Assembly: GCF_003944795.1 (NCBI RefSeq)
Contig: NZ_RWBG01000004.1
Location: 186,001 to 250,000 of the forward strand
Length of the DNA stretch: 64,000 nucleotides
From: Mangrovimonas spongiae
Lineage (GTDB): Bacteria; Bacteroidota; Bacteroidia; Flavobacteriales; Flavobacteriaceae
Direction: 5' to 3'
Position numbers and translations under genes: made by a program. The notes beneath the pieces are model-generated. The model had not been told where the DNA came from, searched no databases, and saw nothing but the letters and a program-made list of their open reading frames with translations. This document shows positions 51,951 to 61,062 of this stretch, piece after piece (the first letter of the stretch is position 1; each line of letters begins with the position of its first letter).

Positions 51951-53948
51951 ATGAAAAAGCTCTTAATAATACTCGGTCTATTTTATAGTGCGTTTTCTTT
52001 TAGTCAAGACATTGTGCCTTCAATGGAAAAAGATACTACACAGTTAGATGAGGTTATTGTAATATCACAACGTAAACTTAGTAATTACCGCCAAGAAAAA
52101 ACCTTATCAAGTGTAGATGATTATTTAGAAAAATCTAATCGTGTTACCATGATAAAGCGCGGAAATTATGCCTGGGAACCCACATTGAGTAACATGACTA
52201 GCGAACGTTTAAACGTTACCATAGATGGTATGCAAATATTTGGTGCATGTACCGATAAAATGGATCCCATTACCTCGTATGTTGATGTGTCTAACTTAAA
52301 AAAAGTCTCTGTTGCCTCAGGACAAGAAGGCACAGAAGATGGTCATTGTGTTGGCGGCGCTATCGATTTGCAATTACCAGAATCTAAATATTATAATTTT
52401 GGATTAAAATCGAGTGTCGATTTAGGCTATGAAACCAATGGTAATTATAAAACAGCTGGGCTAGATTTGGAATATTCTGGAAACAAGTTTTATATAAATG
52501 TCGATGGTATTTTTAGAAAATCTGATAATTATGATGCTGGCAACAACCAAGAAGTATTATACTCACAATTTCAAAAATATAATGTTTCGTTGCAAAGTGG
52601 TTATAAACTATCAGAGAATCATGAGTTGGATGCAAATATTATTTATGATAAAGCTACCAATGTTGGTTACCCCGCATTACCTATGGATGTGTCGCTAGCA
52701 GAGGCTTTAATTACATCGTTAACACATACTTTTAAAAACGATTCTACATTTATTAACTCATGGGAAACTAAGCTATATTTCAATACCATTACACACATTA
52801 TGGACGATTCACAACGTCCAGATGTGCCTATTCGTATGGATATGCCAGGATGGAGCGATACGTATGGGTTTTATAGTAAAGTGAAAATTAGCGAGCATAA
52901 ACATAATTTACTTTTCAATGTAAATGGCTTTTACAATCGTTCTCTTGCAGAAATGACCATGTATCCTAACAATGCCAACCAACCACTTATGTTTATGTAC
53001 ACTTGGCCAGATATTAGAACTTGGTATTCTGGGGTTTATGCTAAAGATACTTATGCTTTAAATAAAACATCAAATGTGTCGGCTTCGGTACGATTTGGTG
53101 TACATAACAATTCTATTGGAGAAAAGGCTGGTTTGGAAAGTTTACAAATTTTCTACCCAACATTAAGCGATTCAAAACATAGATTTTTAAAAACTATAGC
53201 TGCTGATTATCAATTTAAAAAAACGGCATTTGATGTTACTTTTGGATTAGGATACGGCGAGCGGGCACCATCGGTTAGTGAAGGTTATGGATTTTTCTTA
53301 TTCAATAGTTTTGACAATTTTGATTACATAGGAAACCCATATTTAAACAATGAAAAATCTATTCAAACTAATGTAAAGACCAATTACAACCTAAAGCGTT
53401 TTAAAATTGGTATTGAAAGCTCGTATTTTTATATTCTAGATTACATTATTGGCGAGATAGATCCTACTTTAAGTGCCATGACTATTGGTGCTTCGGGAGT
53501 TAAAACATACACCGGATTAAATCATGCATCTATCTTCGATGTTTATTTAAATACATCGTATAGCATATCAAAAAAACTATTGCTTAACGCCTCGTTAGGT
53601 TATAATTATGGTCAAGGTAGTAATGACGAATCGTTGCCTCTAATAAAGCCATTTTCATATTTAGCTGAGGTGACTTATTCCACGTCAACATTTAATGCGA
53701 GTTTACAATTAGAAGGTAATGGTAACCAAAGTCGATTTAGTAGCTTTTATGGTGAGGATGAAACGCCTGCTTATGGTGTGCTAAATTTAAATTTAGGCCA
53801 TGTTATAACTTTAAAAAGTAGTAAAATGGTGTTTAAATACGGTGTGGAGAATATTCTAGATGCTCAGTATTCAACCTATGCCGATTGGAATAATATCCCA
53901 AGGCAAGGGCGTAATTTTTACGTGAATGCGTCGTATGTTTTATTCTAA
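51951..53948 (+). CDS. TonB-dependent copper receptor, OprC/NosA-like
   Basis: A 665-residue receptor with signal peptide (cleavage after FSFSQ), plug and barrel. The plug contains IDGMQIFGACTDKMDPITSYVD: Cys100 and Met104 form the CxxxM pattern that binds copper in OprC of Pseudomonas, and MDP is also conserved. Extracellular loops are Met-rich (PIRMDMPGWSD, AEMTMYPNNANQPLMFMYTW). NosA, a close relative of OprC, supplies copper for N2O reductase in Pseudomonas stutzeri. Its place after the nos genes and before cbb3 supports copper import. It ends with YVNASYVLF-like strand. Confidence 0.88.
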   Translation: MKKLLIILGLFYSAFSFSQDIVPSMEKDTTQLDEVIVISQRKLSNYRQEKTLSSVDDYLEKSNRVTMIKRGNYAWEPTLSNMTSERLNVTIDGMQIFGACTDKMDPITSYVDVSNLKKVSVASGQEGTEDGHCVGGAIDLQLPESKYYNFGLKSSVDLGYETNGNYKTAGLDLEYSGNKFYINVDGIFRKSDNYDAGNNQEVLYSQFQKYNVSLQSGYKLSENHELDANIIYDKATNVGYPALPMDVSLAEALITSLTHTFKNDSTFINSWETKLYFNTITHIMDDSQRPDVPIRMDMPGWSDTYGFYSKVKISEHKHNLLFNVNGFYNRSLAEMTMYPNNANQPLMFMYTWPDIRTWYSGVYAKDTYALNKTSNVSASVRFGVHNNSIGEKAGLESLQIFYPTLSDSKHRFLKTIAADYQFKKTAFDVTFGLGYGERAPSVSEGYGFFLFNSFDNFDYIGNPYLNNEKSIQTNVKTNYNLKRFKIGIESSYFYILDYIIGEIDPTLSAMTIGASGVKTYTGLNHASIFDVYLNTSYSISKKLLLNASLGYNYGQGSNDESLPLIKPFSYLAEVTYSTSTFNASLQLEGNGNQSRFSSFYGEDETPAYGVLNLNLGHVITLKSSKMVFKYGVENILDAQYSTYADWNNIPRQGRNFYVNASYVLF

Positions 53949-53955
53949 ATAAATA

Positions 53956-54768
53956 TTAATGATGCACAATCAGTAAGGGTAAACTTAAGCTCTTACTGAT
54001 TTTTGTTGTTGAAGACTCGGCAATTAAACGCTTTAAAAAGCTTTCTTTTTCAACCATAAGTCCAATAATATCTATGTTATTTAATTGTTGGTAAGTTGAA
54101 ACCGCATCGGCAAGCGCAACATTTTTAATAATATGATAATCGTACGATTTTACCTTGGTGTTTAATTGTAACTTATCAGTTTCCATTAAAGCATCGTCAT
54201 GTCCAATTCTTAAAACGTGAAAATGCGTTTTGTTAATATCCAAGAATTTTAAAATTCTATCAAATTCATTGGTGTCAAGCGCATCGTATTCATCTAAAGG
54301 CAATAAAACATCTTTAAAGTTATTAAAAGAAAAATCTTCAGGAATAATAAGTGTAGGACATGATATGTTTCTTATAATTTGAAGTGTATTGGAACCAAAA
54401 ACGACTTCAAAAAGGCTGGTGGCACCATCGTAGCCTGCAATAATTAAATCAATAGATTTACTATCTATCGTTTGTTTAATAGCGCTTAATAGGTTATCGT
54501 AATCAATTATTGTTGAAAATTGATGTTGATTATAAGTGTTTTGTAATTGGGTTTTATAAGCTTCTAATTGTTGTTTTTCATCTTTTAGAATAGCATCGTA
54601 TACATTTTTTTTAGAGCTACTCATTAAGTCGTCCATTGTAAAACTATTGGATTTATGAACGTACATTACATGAAAATGGCATTTTTCAGCTTTAAAAAAA
54701 GCCAATGCATAATCCATAGCATTAGTTGCACTTTTAGAAAAATCGGTAAGTAGTAAAATGTGTTTCAT
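53956..54768 (-). CDS. Tandem universal stress protein (UspA family)
   Basis: A 270-residue Usp with two domains. The first shows HILLTDFSKSATNAMDYAL and the end pattern GYDGATSLFEVVFGSNTLQIIRNISCPTLIIP. The second is more diverged (VLLPLDEYDALDTNEFDRI, GLMVEKESFLKRLIAESSTTKISKSLSLPLLI) and lacks the clear glycine motif. It is at the end of the cbb3 operon, 79 bases after the SafE-like gene. It is a paralogue of the Usp beside hemN. Confidence 0.88.
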   Translation of the reverse strand: MKHILLLTDFSKSATNAMDYALAFFKAEKCHFHVMYVHKSNSFTMDDLMSSSKKNVYDAILKDEKQQLEAYKTQLQNTYNQHQFSTIIDYDNLLSAIKQTIDSKSIDLIIAGYDGATSLFEVVFGSNTLQIIRNISCPTLIIPEDFSFNNFKDVLLPLDEYDALDTNEFDRILKFLDINKTHFHVLRIGHDDALMETDKLQLNTKVKSYDYHIIKNVALADAVSTYQQLNNIDIIGLMVEKESFLKRLIAESSTTKISKSLSLPLLIVHH

Positions 54769-54847
54769 ATTTAAAATAACCTATAGTAACAAAGATATTA
54801 TTTTAAGCCCAAAACAGATTTGTTTCTACAGATTATTAGATTAATTT

Positions 54848-55549
54848 TTAATGGCAATTTACATTGCCTGAAACCATTTCAACAGCTGGAGCAGGAGAGA
54901 GGTAAGGAATGCCTAATCCTAAGCCTCGTAAAATAAATAGAATTCCTATAATAACAACAAAAACGGGAATGGCCTTTTGTATGCGTTGTTTTATTTTGGA
55001 GTTTAAAAATTTACCTAAGTAAATAGCCGATGTCATTAAAGGAATTGTGCCTATGCCAAAAAGTGTCATATATAAAACGCCTTCGGTAACCGTACTACTT
55101 ACTAAACTGCCAAAAACAGCCATATAAACTAAGCCGCAAGGTAAAAATCCATTAAGAAAACCAATAGTAAAAAAGGTGTCGGCCGTTTTTCTTTTTAAAG
55201 CCATACCTAGTTTACTCTTTACTTTAGATATAAGTTTGTGTAATGGTTTTGAAGCGTTGTACTTACTTATAGTTTTATAGGGAAGCACTGCAATAATAAT
55301 CATTAAAACACCTATTATTATGGATAGTTGTTGTTGTAATCCAAAAATGTAAAGGTTTCTGCCAATAAGTCCAAAAAATAAACCAATAGTGCTGTAAGCC
55401 AAAAGCCTTCCTATGTGGTAAGTTGTAATTTGACTGACTTTTTTTATGGAGTTGCTTCTATCTACAGGAAGCATAAAAGCAATTGGTCCGCACATACCAA
55501 CACAATGAAAACTGCCTAATAGACCTAATATGAATGCAGACCAAAGCAT
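54848..55549 (-). CDS. SafE/DsbD-type membrane protein of the cbb3 operon
   Basis: A 233-residue protein with six or seven membrane helices. It has the SafE/DsbD_2 pattern: GSFHCVGMCGPIAFML near 12-27, with two Cys, and NGFLPCGLVYMAVFGSL near 133-149. The C-terminus ends SGNVNCH. Such proteins follow fixH in Bacteroidota and in proteobacterial cbb3 loci; roles proposed are copper or thiol transport for oxidase assembly. Substrate is not proven. It starts 2 bases after fixH. Confidence 0.88.
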   Translation of the reverse strand: MLWSAFILGLLGSFHCVGMCGPIAFMLPVDRSNSIKKVSQITTYHIGRLLAYSTIGLFFGLIGRNLYIFGLQQQLSIIIGVLMIIIAVLPYKTISKYNASKPLHKLISKVKSKLGMALKRKTADTFFTIGFLNGFLPCGLVYMAVFGSLVSSTVTEGVLYMTLFGIGTIPLMTSAIYLGKFLNSKIKQRIQKAIPVFVVIIGILFILRGLGLGIPYLSPAPAVEMVSGNVNCH

Positions 55550-55551
55550 GT

Positions 55552-55998
55552 TTAGTATATAATTTCTTTTTTGTAGCGGTAGGGTATTTTATTATATTGC
55601 CAATCTATAATAATGTTCCAACGACCATCCAACAAACGGTTGTCAGGTATGAGCAAATTGTGGTTTGACAAAGAAATAGGTGTTTCGAAGTCAAATTGTT
55701 TGTTAGATGGTCTATATAGGAACACTTTTCCTGTTATGTTTGAAATATCAAGGTCTTTAGGGAAAGTTATGGTAATTCCTTCTTCAGATTTTTCCCAAGT
55801 AATATCTTCTTTTAACTTTTTTGAGTTTTGTTCGCTATCAATGTTATTTTGCAACTGAAGTTCTTGTTTGTAATAATCTTCGGTTACTAAATCGTGATTG
55901 TATTTTTCGTTTGTACTCATGGTTATAACAAAGTACATGATAAAGCTTATAAAGCCTATAAAAGCCAATACAATTCCTGTTCCCCAATTAAATTTCAT
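55552..55998 (-). CDS. FixH/CcoH family cbb3 assembly protein
   Basis: A 148-residue protein with one N-terminal membrane helix (IVLAFIGFISFIMYFVI, 9-25) and a periplasmic domain. NHDLVTEDYYKQELQLQNNIDS near 34-55 is the FixH signature, and the end DGRWNIIIDWQYNKIPYRYKKEI is typical. FixH joins CcoG and CcoI in cbb3 assembly. It lies 12 bases after ccoG. Confidence 0.92.
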   Translation of the reverse strand: MKFNWGTGIVLAFIGFISFIMYFVITMSTNEKYNHDLVTEDYYKQELQLQNNIDSEQNSKKLKEDITWEKSEEGITITFPKDLDISNITGKVFLYRPSNKQFDFETPISLSNHNLLIPDNRLLDGRWNIIIDWQYNKIPYRYKKEIIY

Positions 55999-56010
55999 AG
56001 CATTTTGTTT

Positions 56011-57441
56011 TTAATGGTAACTTCTTGGGCCTAAAAAGTTAACGGTTGTGGTTTCAATAATTTTGTCGTGGCTATACACATCGATGGTTAGCTTGTTTTT
56101 ATCGCCTTTTAAATCGGTTTTCTTTATTTCTATAAATAAGGTGCCTTCAGCAATACCTTGCTTTGGTACTATAAAGTCGTCTATTGTAGAAACAAGTTTA
56201 ATCTCCCCATCAAAATTTCTAAGTTTAAAGCTTACGTTATCTATTTCTTTAGTTGTTTTATTAACTAATTTGTAGGTGAATACATTGCTAATCATATTGT
56301 TGTCTTTACGTTCGTAAAGTTGGCCAGGTAGTCGTAAAACTCTAGCTTCAACATCATTTCTTAATAGTAACATGCCGGTTAAAATGCCTATTAAAATAGT
56401 AAGAACAGCAATATAACCTTTCATTCTAGCGGTAAGCTTGAATTTTTCTTTCTTTTCTATTTCGTTTTCGCTAGCATATCTAATTAATCCTTTTGGTAAA
56501 TTAATGCTTTCCATAATATGATCGCACTCATCTATACAGGCTGTACAGTTTACACACTCTAGTTGCGTTCCGTTACGAATATCTATTCCTGTAGGGCAAA
56601 CGTGTACACATTGTAGGCAGTCTATACAATCGCCGTGTCCTAGTGCTTCGCGATCTTCATTTTTACGGAATTTTTTTCGTCCATTTTTGCCTTCACCGCG
56701 TTTATGGTCGTATGCTACAATAACCGATTTATTATCTAAAAGCACCCCTTGTAACCTTCCGTAAGGACATGCGATAATACAAACTTGCTCTCTAAACCAA
56801 GCAAATATAAAGTAGAAAACACCTGTGAAAATTAGCAACGGAAAAAGCGTACTTAAATGATTTGCTGGACCATCGGTTATATATTGGATTAACTTATCGC
56901 TACCAATTAAGTAGGCTAAAAATATATTAGCAATGAGAAACGAAATAACCAAAAAGATAAACCATTTTAAAAGGCGTTTTCTTATTTTTTCGGCATCCCA
57001 TTTTTGGCGTGCTAATTTACGTTGTTTGTTTCTATCGCCATCTATCCAGTATTCAATACGTCTAAAAACCATTTCCATAAAAATGGTTTGTGGACAAATC
57101 CAACCGCAGAAAATACGACCAAAACCAACAGTGAATAACGTAATAAAAACAACCCCAATAATCATTGAAATGACAAACAGATGAAAATCTTGTGGCCAAA
57201 ACGGAAACCCAAAAATATTGAAACGGCGCTCTAGCACGTTAAACATTAAAAACTGATTACCATTAATTTTAATGAAGGGTGCAGCAAATAAGAATGCCAA
57301 TAAAAAGTAGCTTACTATTTTTCGACGTTCGTAATATTTACCACTTGGTTTTTTAGGAAATATCCATGCACGTTTACCTTCATCGGTAATTGTACCAATA
57401 GAATCTCTAAAGTTTTCGTTATTTTCGGTCTGTTTGCTCAT
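56011..57441 (-). CDS. ccoG: Cytochrome c oxidase accessory protein CcoG (FixG)
   Basis: CcoG is a membrane Fe-S protein that reduces Cu(II) for cbb3 assembly. Five membrane helices are visible. Two 4Fe-4S motifs are CIDCLQCVHVCP and CVNCTACIDECD near 270-300. A further Cys pair occurs in GRIFCGWICPQ near 110. A periplasmic FixG_C Ig-like domain ends the protein from about 365. Length of 476 is normal. It starts 10 bases after ccoP. Confidence 0.95.
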   Translation of the reverse strand: MSKQTENNENFRDSIGTITDEGKRAWIFPKKPSGKYYERRKIVSYFLLAFLFAAPFIKINGNQFLMFNVLERRFNIFGFPFWPQDFHLFVISMIIGVVFITLFTVGFGRIFCGWICPQTIFMEMVFRRIEYWIDGDRNKQRKLARQKWDAEKIRKRLLKWFIFLVISFLIANIFLAYLIGSDKLIQYITDGPANHLSTLFPLLIFTGVFYFIFAWFREQVCIIACPYGRLQGVLLDNKSVIVAYDHKRGEGKNGRKKFRKNEDREALGHGDCIDCLQCVHVCPTGIDIRNGTQLECVNCTACIDECDHIMESINLPKGLIRYASENEIEKKEKFKLTARMKGYIAVLTILIGILTGMLLLRNDVEARVLRLPGQLYERKDNNMISNVFTYKLVNKTTKEIDNVSFKLRNFDGEIKLVSTIDDFIVPKQGIAEGTLFIEIKKTDLKGDKNKLTIDVYSHDKIIETTTVNFLGPRSYH

Positions 57442-57451
57442 TTAAAGAGGG

Positions 57452-58408
57452 CTAATTTACAGTTGTTGAGTCTGTTTCAACAGTTGCTTCTGTAGCGTTT
57501 TCTGGAGTACCTGTTTCTTCAGGAGTTGTGTTTTCTGTCACCCAAAGATCTCCTTCGGCTTCTTTTGGTTCGGCAGGTGTAGTGCCTTGAAATGTTAACA
57601 CATAACTAGCTACTTGCGCAATTTCAGAGGGTTTTAAATTTTGTTTCCAGGCAATCATACCTTTTCCGTCACGACCACCTTCAGAAACTGTTTTAAACAC
57701 ATTTTTTATTCCGCCACCTAAAATCCAATATTCGTCGGTTAGGTTTGGACCAATACCACCGCCGCCATCTGCTTTATGGCAAGCCACACAATTTGTGGTA
57801 AAAATGGCTTCACCAGCTTTTAGGTCTGAGACATCGGTAAGAACTTCTACAGTGGTAAAATCAACTAAATCTTTAGCTGTTTTTTTATATTCTTCGATAG
57901 CTATTTTAGCTTCGGCGTATTCTTGTTCTAATTCGTCGTATTGGCTATCTCCATTAAACACGTGATATTTTAATAAATACACGGCTGCAAATATTATCGA
58001 TGCATAGAAACTGTATAACCACCATGGTGGAAGCGAATTATCTAGTTCCTTAATACCATCGTAATTATGATCGAGAATAATTTCGTGTTCTTCTTCGATA
58101 GGTTTGGATCCTAAAGACTTTTTATAAGTATCTTGAATCCATTTAATGAACTTAGGTGTTTTGTTTTTTTGTGCAACATACCTCGCTTTAGCTTCTTCAT
58201 CTAAACTTTGGTAAAGCACATTGTCCATGGCGCCTACAATACCTTCAATAGCAATTAAAATAAGTAGTACTAGTAGTAAAAATAAACCTACCATTGGATG
58301 CTCTATAAAGGCGGGTTTATCGCCAGAATCTATTACGTATTCGGCTAATGCTGCAATGGCAAAAAACACCAGTGGAACTCTTAGCCAGGATGGAAAATAT
58401 TGTCTCAT
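57452..58408 (-). CDS. ccoP: cbb3 oxidase subunit CcoP, with a single haem motif
   Basis: A 318-residue subunit with N-terminal helices (about 8-22, 37-58 and 126-146). It has an N-terminal CcoP-like region with DNSLPPWWLYSFYASIIFAAVYLLKYHVF, then one cytochrome c domain with CVACHK near 208 and GPNLTDEYWILGGGIKNV. Canonical CcoP has two CxxCH motifs; only one is present here. The C-terminus is rich in Glu and Thr. It is 4 bases after ccoQ. Confidence 0.93.
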   Translation of the reverse strand: MRQYFPSWLRVPLVFFAIAALAEYVIDSGDKPAFIEHPMVGLFLLLVLLILIAIEGIVGAMDNVLYQSLDEEAKARYVAQKNKTPKFIKWIQDTYKKSLGSKPIEEEHEIILDHNYDGIKELDNSLPPWWLYSFYASIIFAAVYLLKYHVFNGDSQYDELEQEYAEAKIAIEEYKKTAKDLVDFTTVEVLTDVSDLKAGEAIFTTNCVACHKADGGGGIGPNLTDEYWILGGGIKNVFKTVSEGGRDGKGMIAWKQNLKPSEIAQVASYVLTFQGTTPAEPKEAEGDLWVTENTTPEETGTPENATEATVETDSTTVN

Positions 58409-58412
58409 AGTA

Positions 58413-58589
58413 TTAGTCGTTTTTATTATCTAATGGTAAGTTACTTACTGTATCGATATAATCTTTTTTTGCTGTTACAACCCACCAAAAAAGGGCTACA
58501 AAAAAGAGAAAGAATATAAGTAAGGAGATTAAAGGATATATTTCTATACCTGTAATACTCTCTAAATGATTTTTTACAAATTTGAGCAT
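58413..58589 (-). CDS. ccoQ: cbb3 oxidase small subunit CcoQ
   Basis: This 58-residue protein was found by reading the gap between ccoNO and ccoP: ATG at 58589, TAA at 58413. It starts MLKFVKNHLESITGIEIYP, has one membrane helix (LISLLIFFLFFVALFWWVV, about 20-38) and a polar tail. The place, helix and the WWV-basic end fit CcoQ/FixQ, which stabilises CcoP in the complex. Confidence 0.88.
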   Translation of the reverse strand: MLKFVKNHLESITGIEIYPLISLLIFFLFFVALFWWVVTAKKDYIDTVSNLPLDNKND

Positions 58590-58592
58590 GAC

Positions 58593-60788
58593 TTATTGGT
58601 TTTGTGTTGTTAATTGATCTTCTAATTCTTGTACTTTAATGTCTGTTCCAAGACGTTGTAAGTAAGCTATTAATGCTGTAATTTCTCTATTTCGCATTTC
58701 AACAAATTCACTGCCAGCGGCTTTTTTATCGGCTTCGTAACTTTCAGCAAAATCTGGGTCTGTATATAAATTTTTCTCAATTTGAGTCCCTTGTTCTAAC
58801 ATACTTTGTTGTGCATTAGCAATGTCTTCTTCAGTATAAGGAACACCTAACTTCACCATGGTTTCCATTTTAGCTTCTGTCATAGACTTGTCTAATTCAT
58901 TTCTAATTAACCATTGGTATGCAGGCATGATAGAACCTGATGAGGTACTTTGTGGATCATACATATGATTTAAGTGCCAGTTGTCGGAGTATTTACCACC
59001 AACTCGGTGTAAGTCTGGTCCCGTACGTTTACTTCCCCAAAGGAAAGGGTGATCGTAAACAAATTCGCCAGCTTTAGAGTAATCGCCATAACGTTCTACC
59101 TCACTTCTAAAAGGCCGAATCATTTGCGAGTGACAGCTTACACAACCTTCGCGGATGTATATATCACGACCTTCTAGCTCTAGAGGAGTATATGGTTTTA
59201 CGCTCGCTATGGTTGGAACATTAGATTTTACTATAATAGTTGGAATAATTTGAATAATTCCACCGATAAGGATTGTAATTGTGGCTAATATGGTTAATTG
59301 TATTGGTTTACGTTCTAACCATGTGTGAAACCCTTCGCCAGCAATGCGTCTTTTAGACACACGTTGTAATGCAGGAGCTTCGGCAAGTTCGTCATTAACT
59401 TTGCTTCCATTTTTAATGGTAACAATAATGTTGTAGGCAAGGATAAACATACCAACAATATAAAGTGAACCACCAATGGCTCTCATCCAGTACATTGGAA
59501 TAATTTCAGATACCGTTTCTAAGAAGTTTCCATATACCAATGTTCCGTCTGGGTTAAATTGTTTCCACATACTAGCTTGTGTAAATCCAGCAACATACAT
59601 AGGTAGCGCATACATGATAATACCTAATGTTCCAATCCAGAAGTGAAAATTGGCTAGTTTAGTAGAGAACAGTTTGGTTTTAAACAATCTTGGTACTAAC
59701 CAATATATCATACCAAAAGCTAGGAAGCCATTCCATGCTAATGCCCCTACGTGTACGTGTGCAATAATCCAATCTGTAAAATGGCCAATAGCATTGACGT
59801 TTTTAAGAGACAGCATTGGGCCTTCAAAAGTAGCCATACCATATCCAGTAATAGCAACCACCATAAATTTTAATACAGGATCTACACGTACTTTATCCCA
59901 AGCACCACGAAGCGTTAACAATCCGTTAATCATACCACCCCAAGATGGCATTAATAACATGACAGAGAATGCTACCCCTAAATTTTGTGCCCATTCGGGT
60001 AATGCAGTGTACAATAAATGGTGAGGACCAGCCCAGATATAGATAAAGATTAATGACCAAAAGTGTACAATGGATAGTCTATAGGAATAAATAGGTCTAT
60101 CTGCTGCCTTAGGAACAAAATAGTACATTAATCCTAAGAAAGGTGTGGTTAAAAAGAAAGCCACTGCATTATGGCCATACCACCATTGCACTAATGCATC
60201 TTGCACTCCAGCATAAACCGAGTAGCTTTTCATAGCGCTTACAGGAAGCTCTAAACTATTAAAAATATGAAGTACCGCAACGGTAACAAAAGTGGCTAAG
60301 TAAAACCAAATAGCTACGTACATATGGCGTTGACGGCGTTTTAAAATGGTACCAATTAAGTTCCACCCAAAAGCAACCCAAACAACTGCTATAGCAATAT
60401 CGAAAGGCCATTCTAGCTCGGCATATTCTTTACTTGTAGTAAAGCCTAGTGGTAGCGATATAGCCGCACCAACAATAATTAATTGCCATCCCCAAAAGTT
60501 AATGTTACTTAACGCATCACTAAACATTCTAGCTTTTAATAAGCGTTGGGAGGAGTAATATACTCCAGCAAAAATGGCATTACCTACAAAGGCAAAAATT
60601 ACGGCATTTGTGTGTAAAGGTCTTAAACGACCAAAGCTTAACCACGAAATACCATCGGTAAGGTTAGGGAACAAGAACATAAAGGCTAAGAGTAAGCCGA
60701 CAGCCATTCCTACAACACCCCAAATAATGGTGGCGTATAAGAATTTTTTAACAATCTTGTTGTCGTAATAAAATTGTTGTACTTCCAT
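58593..60788 (-). CDS. ccoNO: Fused cbb3 oxidase subunits CcoN and CcoO
   Basis: A 731-residue fusion. Residues 1-470 are CcoN, the haem-copper subunit, with RPLHTNAVIFAF near 46, WWYGHNAVAFFLTTP near 202 (CuB His and the ring Tyr), GPHHLLYTALPEW near 255, and WIIAHVHVGALAWN near 339 (haem ligands). Residues 490-731 are CcoO, membrane-anchored, with one CVSCHS motif near 548 and GPDLHRVGGKYSDNWHLNHM. Fusion of the two subunits is known in Bacteroidota. It is 3 bases from ccoQ. Confidence 0.96.
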   Translation of the reverse strand: MEVQQFYYDNKIVKKFLYATIIWGVVGMAVGLLLAFMFLFPNLTDGISWLSFGRLRPLHTNAVIFAFVGNAIFAGVYYSSQRLLKARMFSDALSNINFWGWQLIIVGAAISLPLGFTTSKEYAELEWPFDIAIAVVWVAFGWNLIGTILKRRQRHMYVAIWFYLATFVTVAVLHIFNSLELPVSAMKSYSVYAGVQDALVQWWYGHNAVAFFLTTPFLGLMYYFVPKAADRPIYSYRLSIVHFWSLIFIYIWAGPHHLLYTALPEWAQNLGVAFSVMLLMPSWGGMINGLLTLRGAWDKVRVDPVLKFMVVAITGYGMATFEGPMLSLKNVNAIGHFTDWIIAHVHVGALAWNGFLAFGMIYWLVPRLFKTKLFSTKLANFHFWIGTLGIIMYALPMYVAGFTQASMWKQFNPDGTLVYGNFLETVSEIIPMYWMRAIGGSLYIVGMFILAYNIIVTIKNGSKVNDELAEAPALQRVSKRRIAGEGFHTWLERKPIQLTILATITILIGGIIQIIPTIIVKSNVPTIASVKPYTPLELEGRDIYIREGCVSCHSQMIRPFRSEVERYGDYSKAGEFVYDHPFLWGSKRTGPDLHRVGGKYSDNWHLNHMYDPQSTSSGSIMPAYQWLIRNELDKSMTEAKMETMVKLGVPYTEEDIANAQQSMLEQGTQIEKNLYTDPDFAESYEADKKAAGSEFVEMRNREITALIAYLQRLGTDIKVQELEDQLTTQNQ

Positions 60789-60793
60789 AATAG

Positions 60794-60982
60794 TTAATTA
60801 GACTTTTGTTTTTTAATGGTTTTGTTAGGTTTAGTTTTAACCAATTCGTCTTCGAATAGTATGCGCACAGAAGGTGTGTAATCATCATCGTATTGTCCAG
60901 ATTTAACAGCTTTTATAAAAGCAATAAAGAATAATACAGCAATGATTATGCTTATTGTAAGTAATACGTAAATAACACTCAT
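60794..60982 (-). CDS. ccoS: cbb3 oxidase maturation protein CcoS
   Basis: A 62-residue protein with one membrane helix (VIYVLLTISIIIAVLFFIAFI, about 3-23) and the CcoS marker SGQYDDDYTPSVRILFED near 32-49. CcoS is needed for cofactor insertion into CcoN. It opens the oxidase operon and lies 5 bases before ccoNO. Its promoter has an FNR-like site. Confidence 0.92.
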   Translation of the reverse strand: MSVIYVLLTISIIIAVLFFIAFIKAVKSGQYDDDYTPSVRILFEDELVKTKPNKTIKKQKSN

Positions 60983-61002
60983 ACCTAATTGAAGTTATAG
61001 TT

Positions 61003-61010
61003 CAAAAATA
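61003..61010 (-). promoter_or_regulatory. Predicted -7 element of the cbb3 operon
   Basis: The minus strand reads TATTTTTG, matching TAnnTTTG. It is 20 bases upstream of the ccoS ATG and 21 bases downstream of the FNR-like site. Confidence 0.65.
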
Positions 61011-61031
61011 CTTTCAGATAGTTTCTTAAAA

Positions 61032-61047
61032 GATGATATTTGTCATG
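61032..61047 (-). promoter_or_regulatory. FNR-like palindrome of the cbb3 operon
   Basis: On the minus strand it reads CATGACAAATATCATC, identical to the hemN site in its central 14 bases. It ends 21 bases before the -7 element, the same spacing as at hemN and nos. Confidence 0.8.
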
Positions 61048-61062
61048 TTTGATTTTTTTTTT

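Noticed and set aside
59650-60024. 124-codon ORF opposite ccoNO
   Set aside because: It lies within the strongly conserved CcoN coding region and has no recognisable product.
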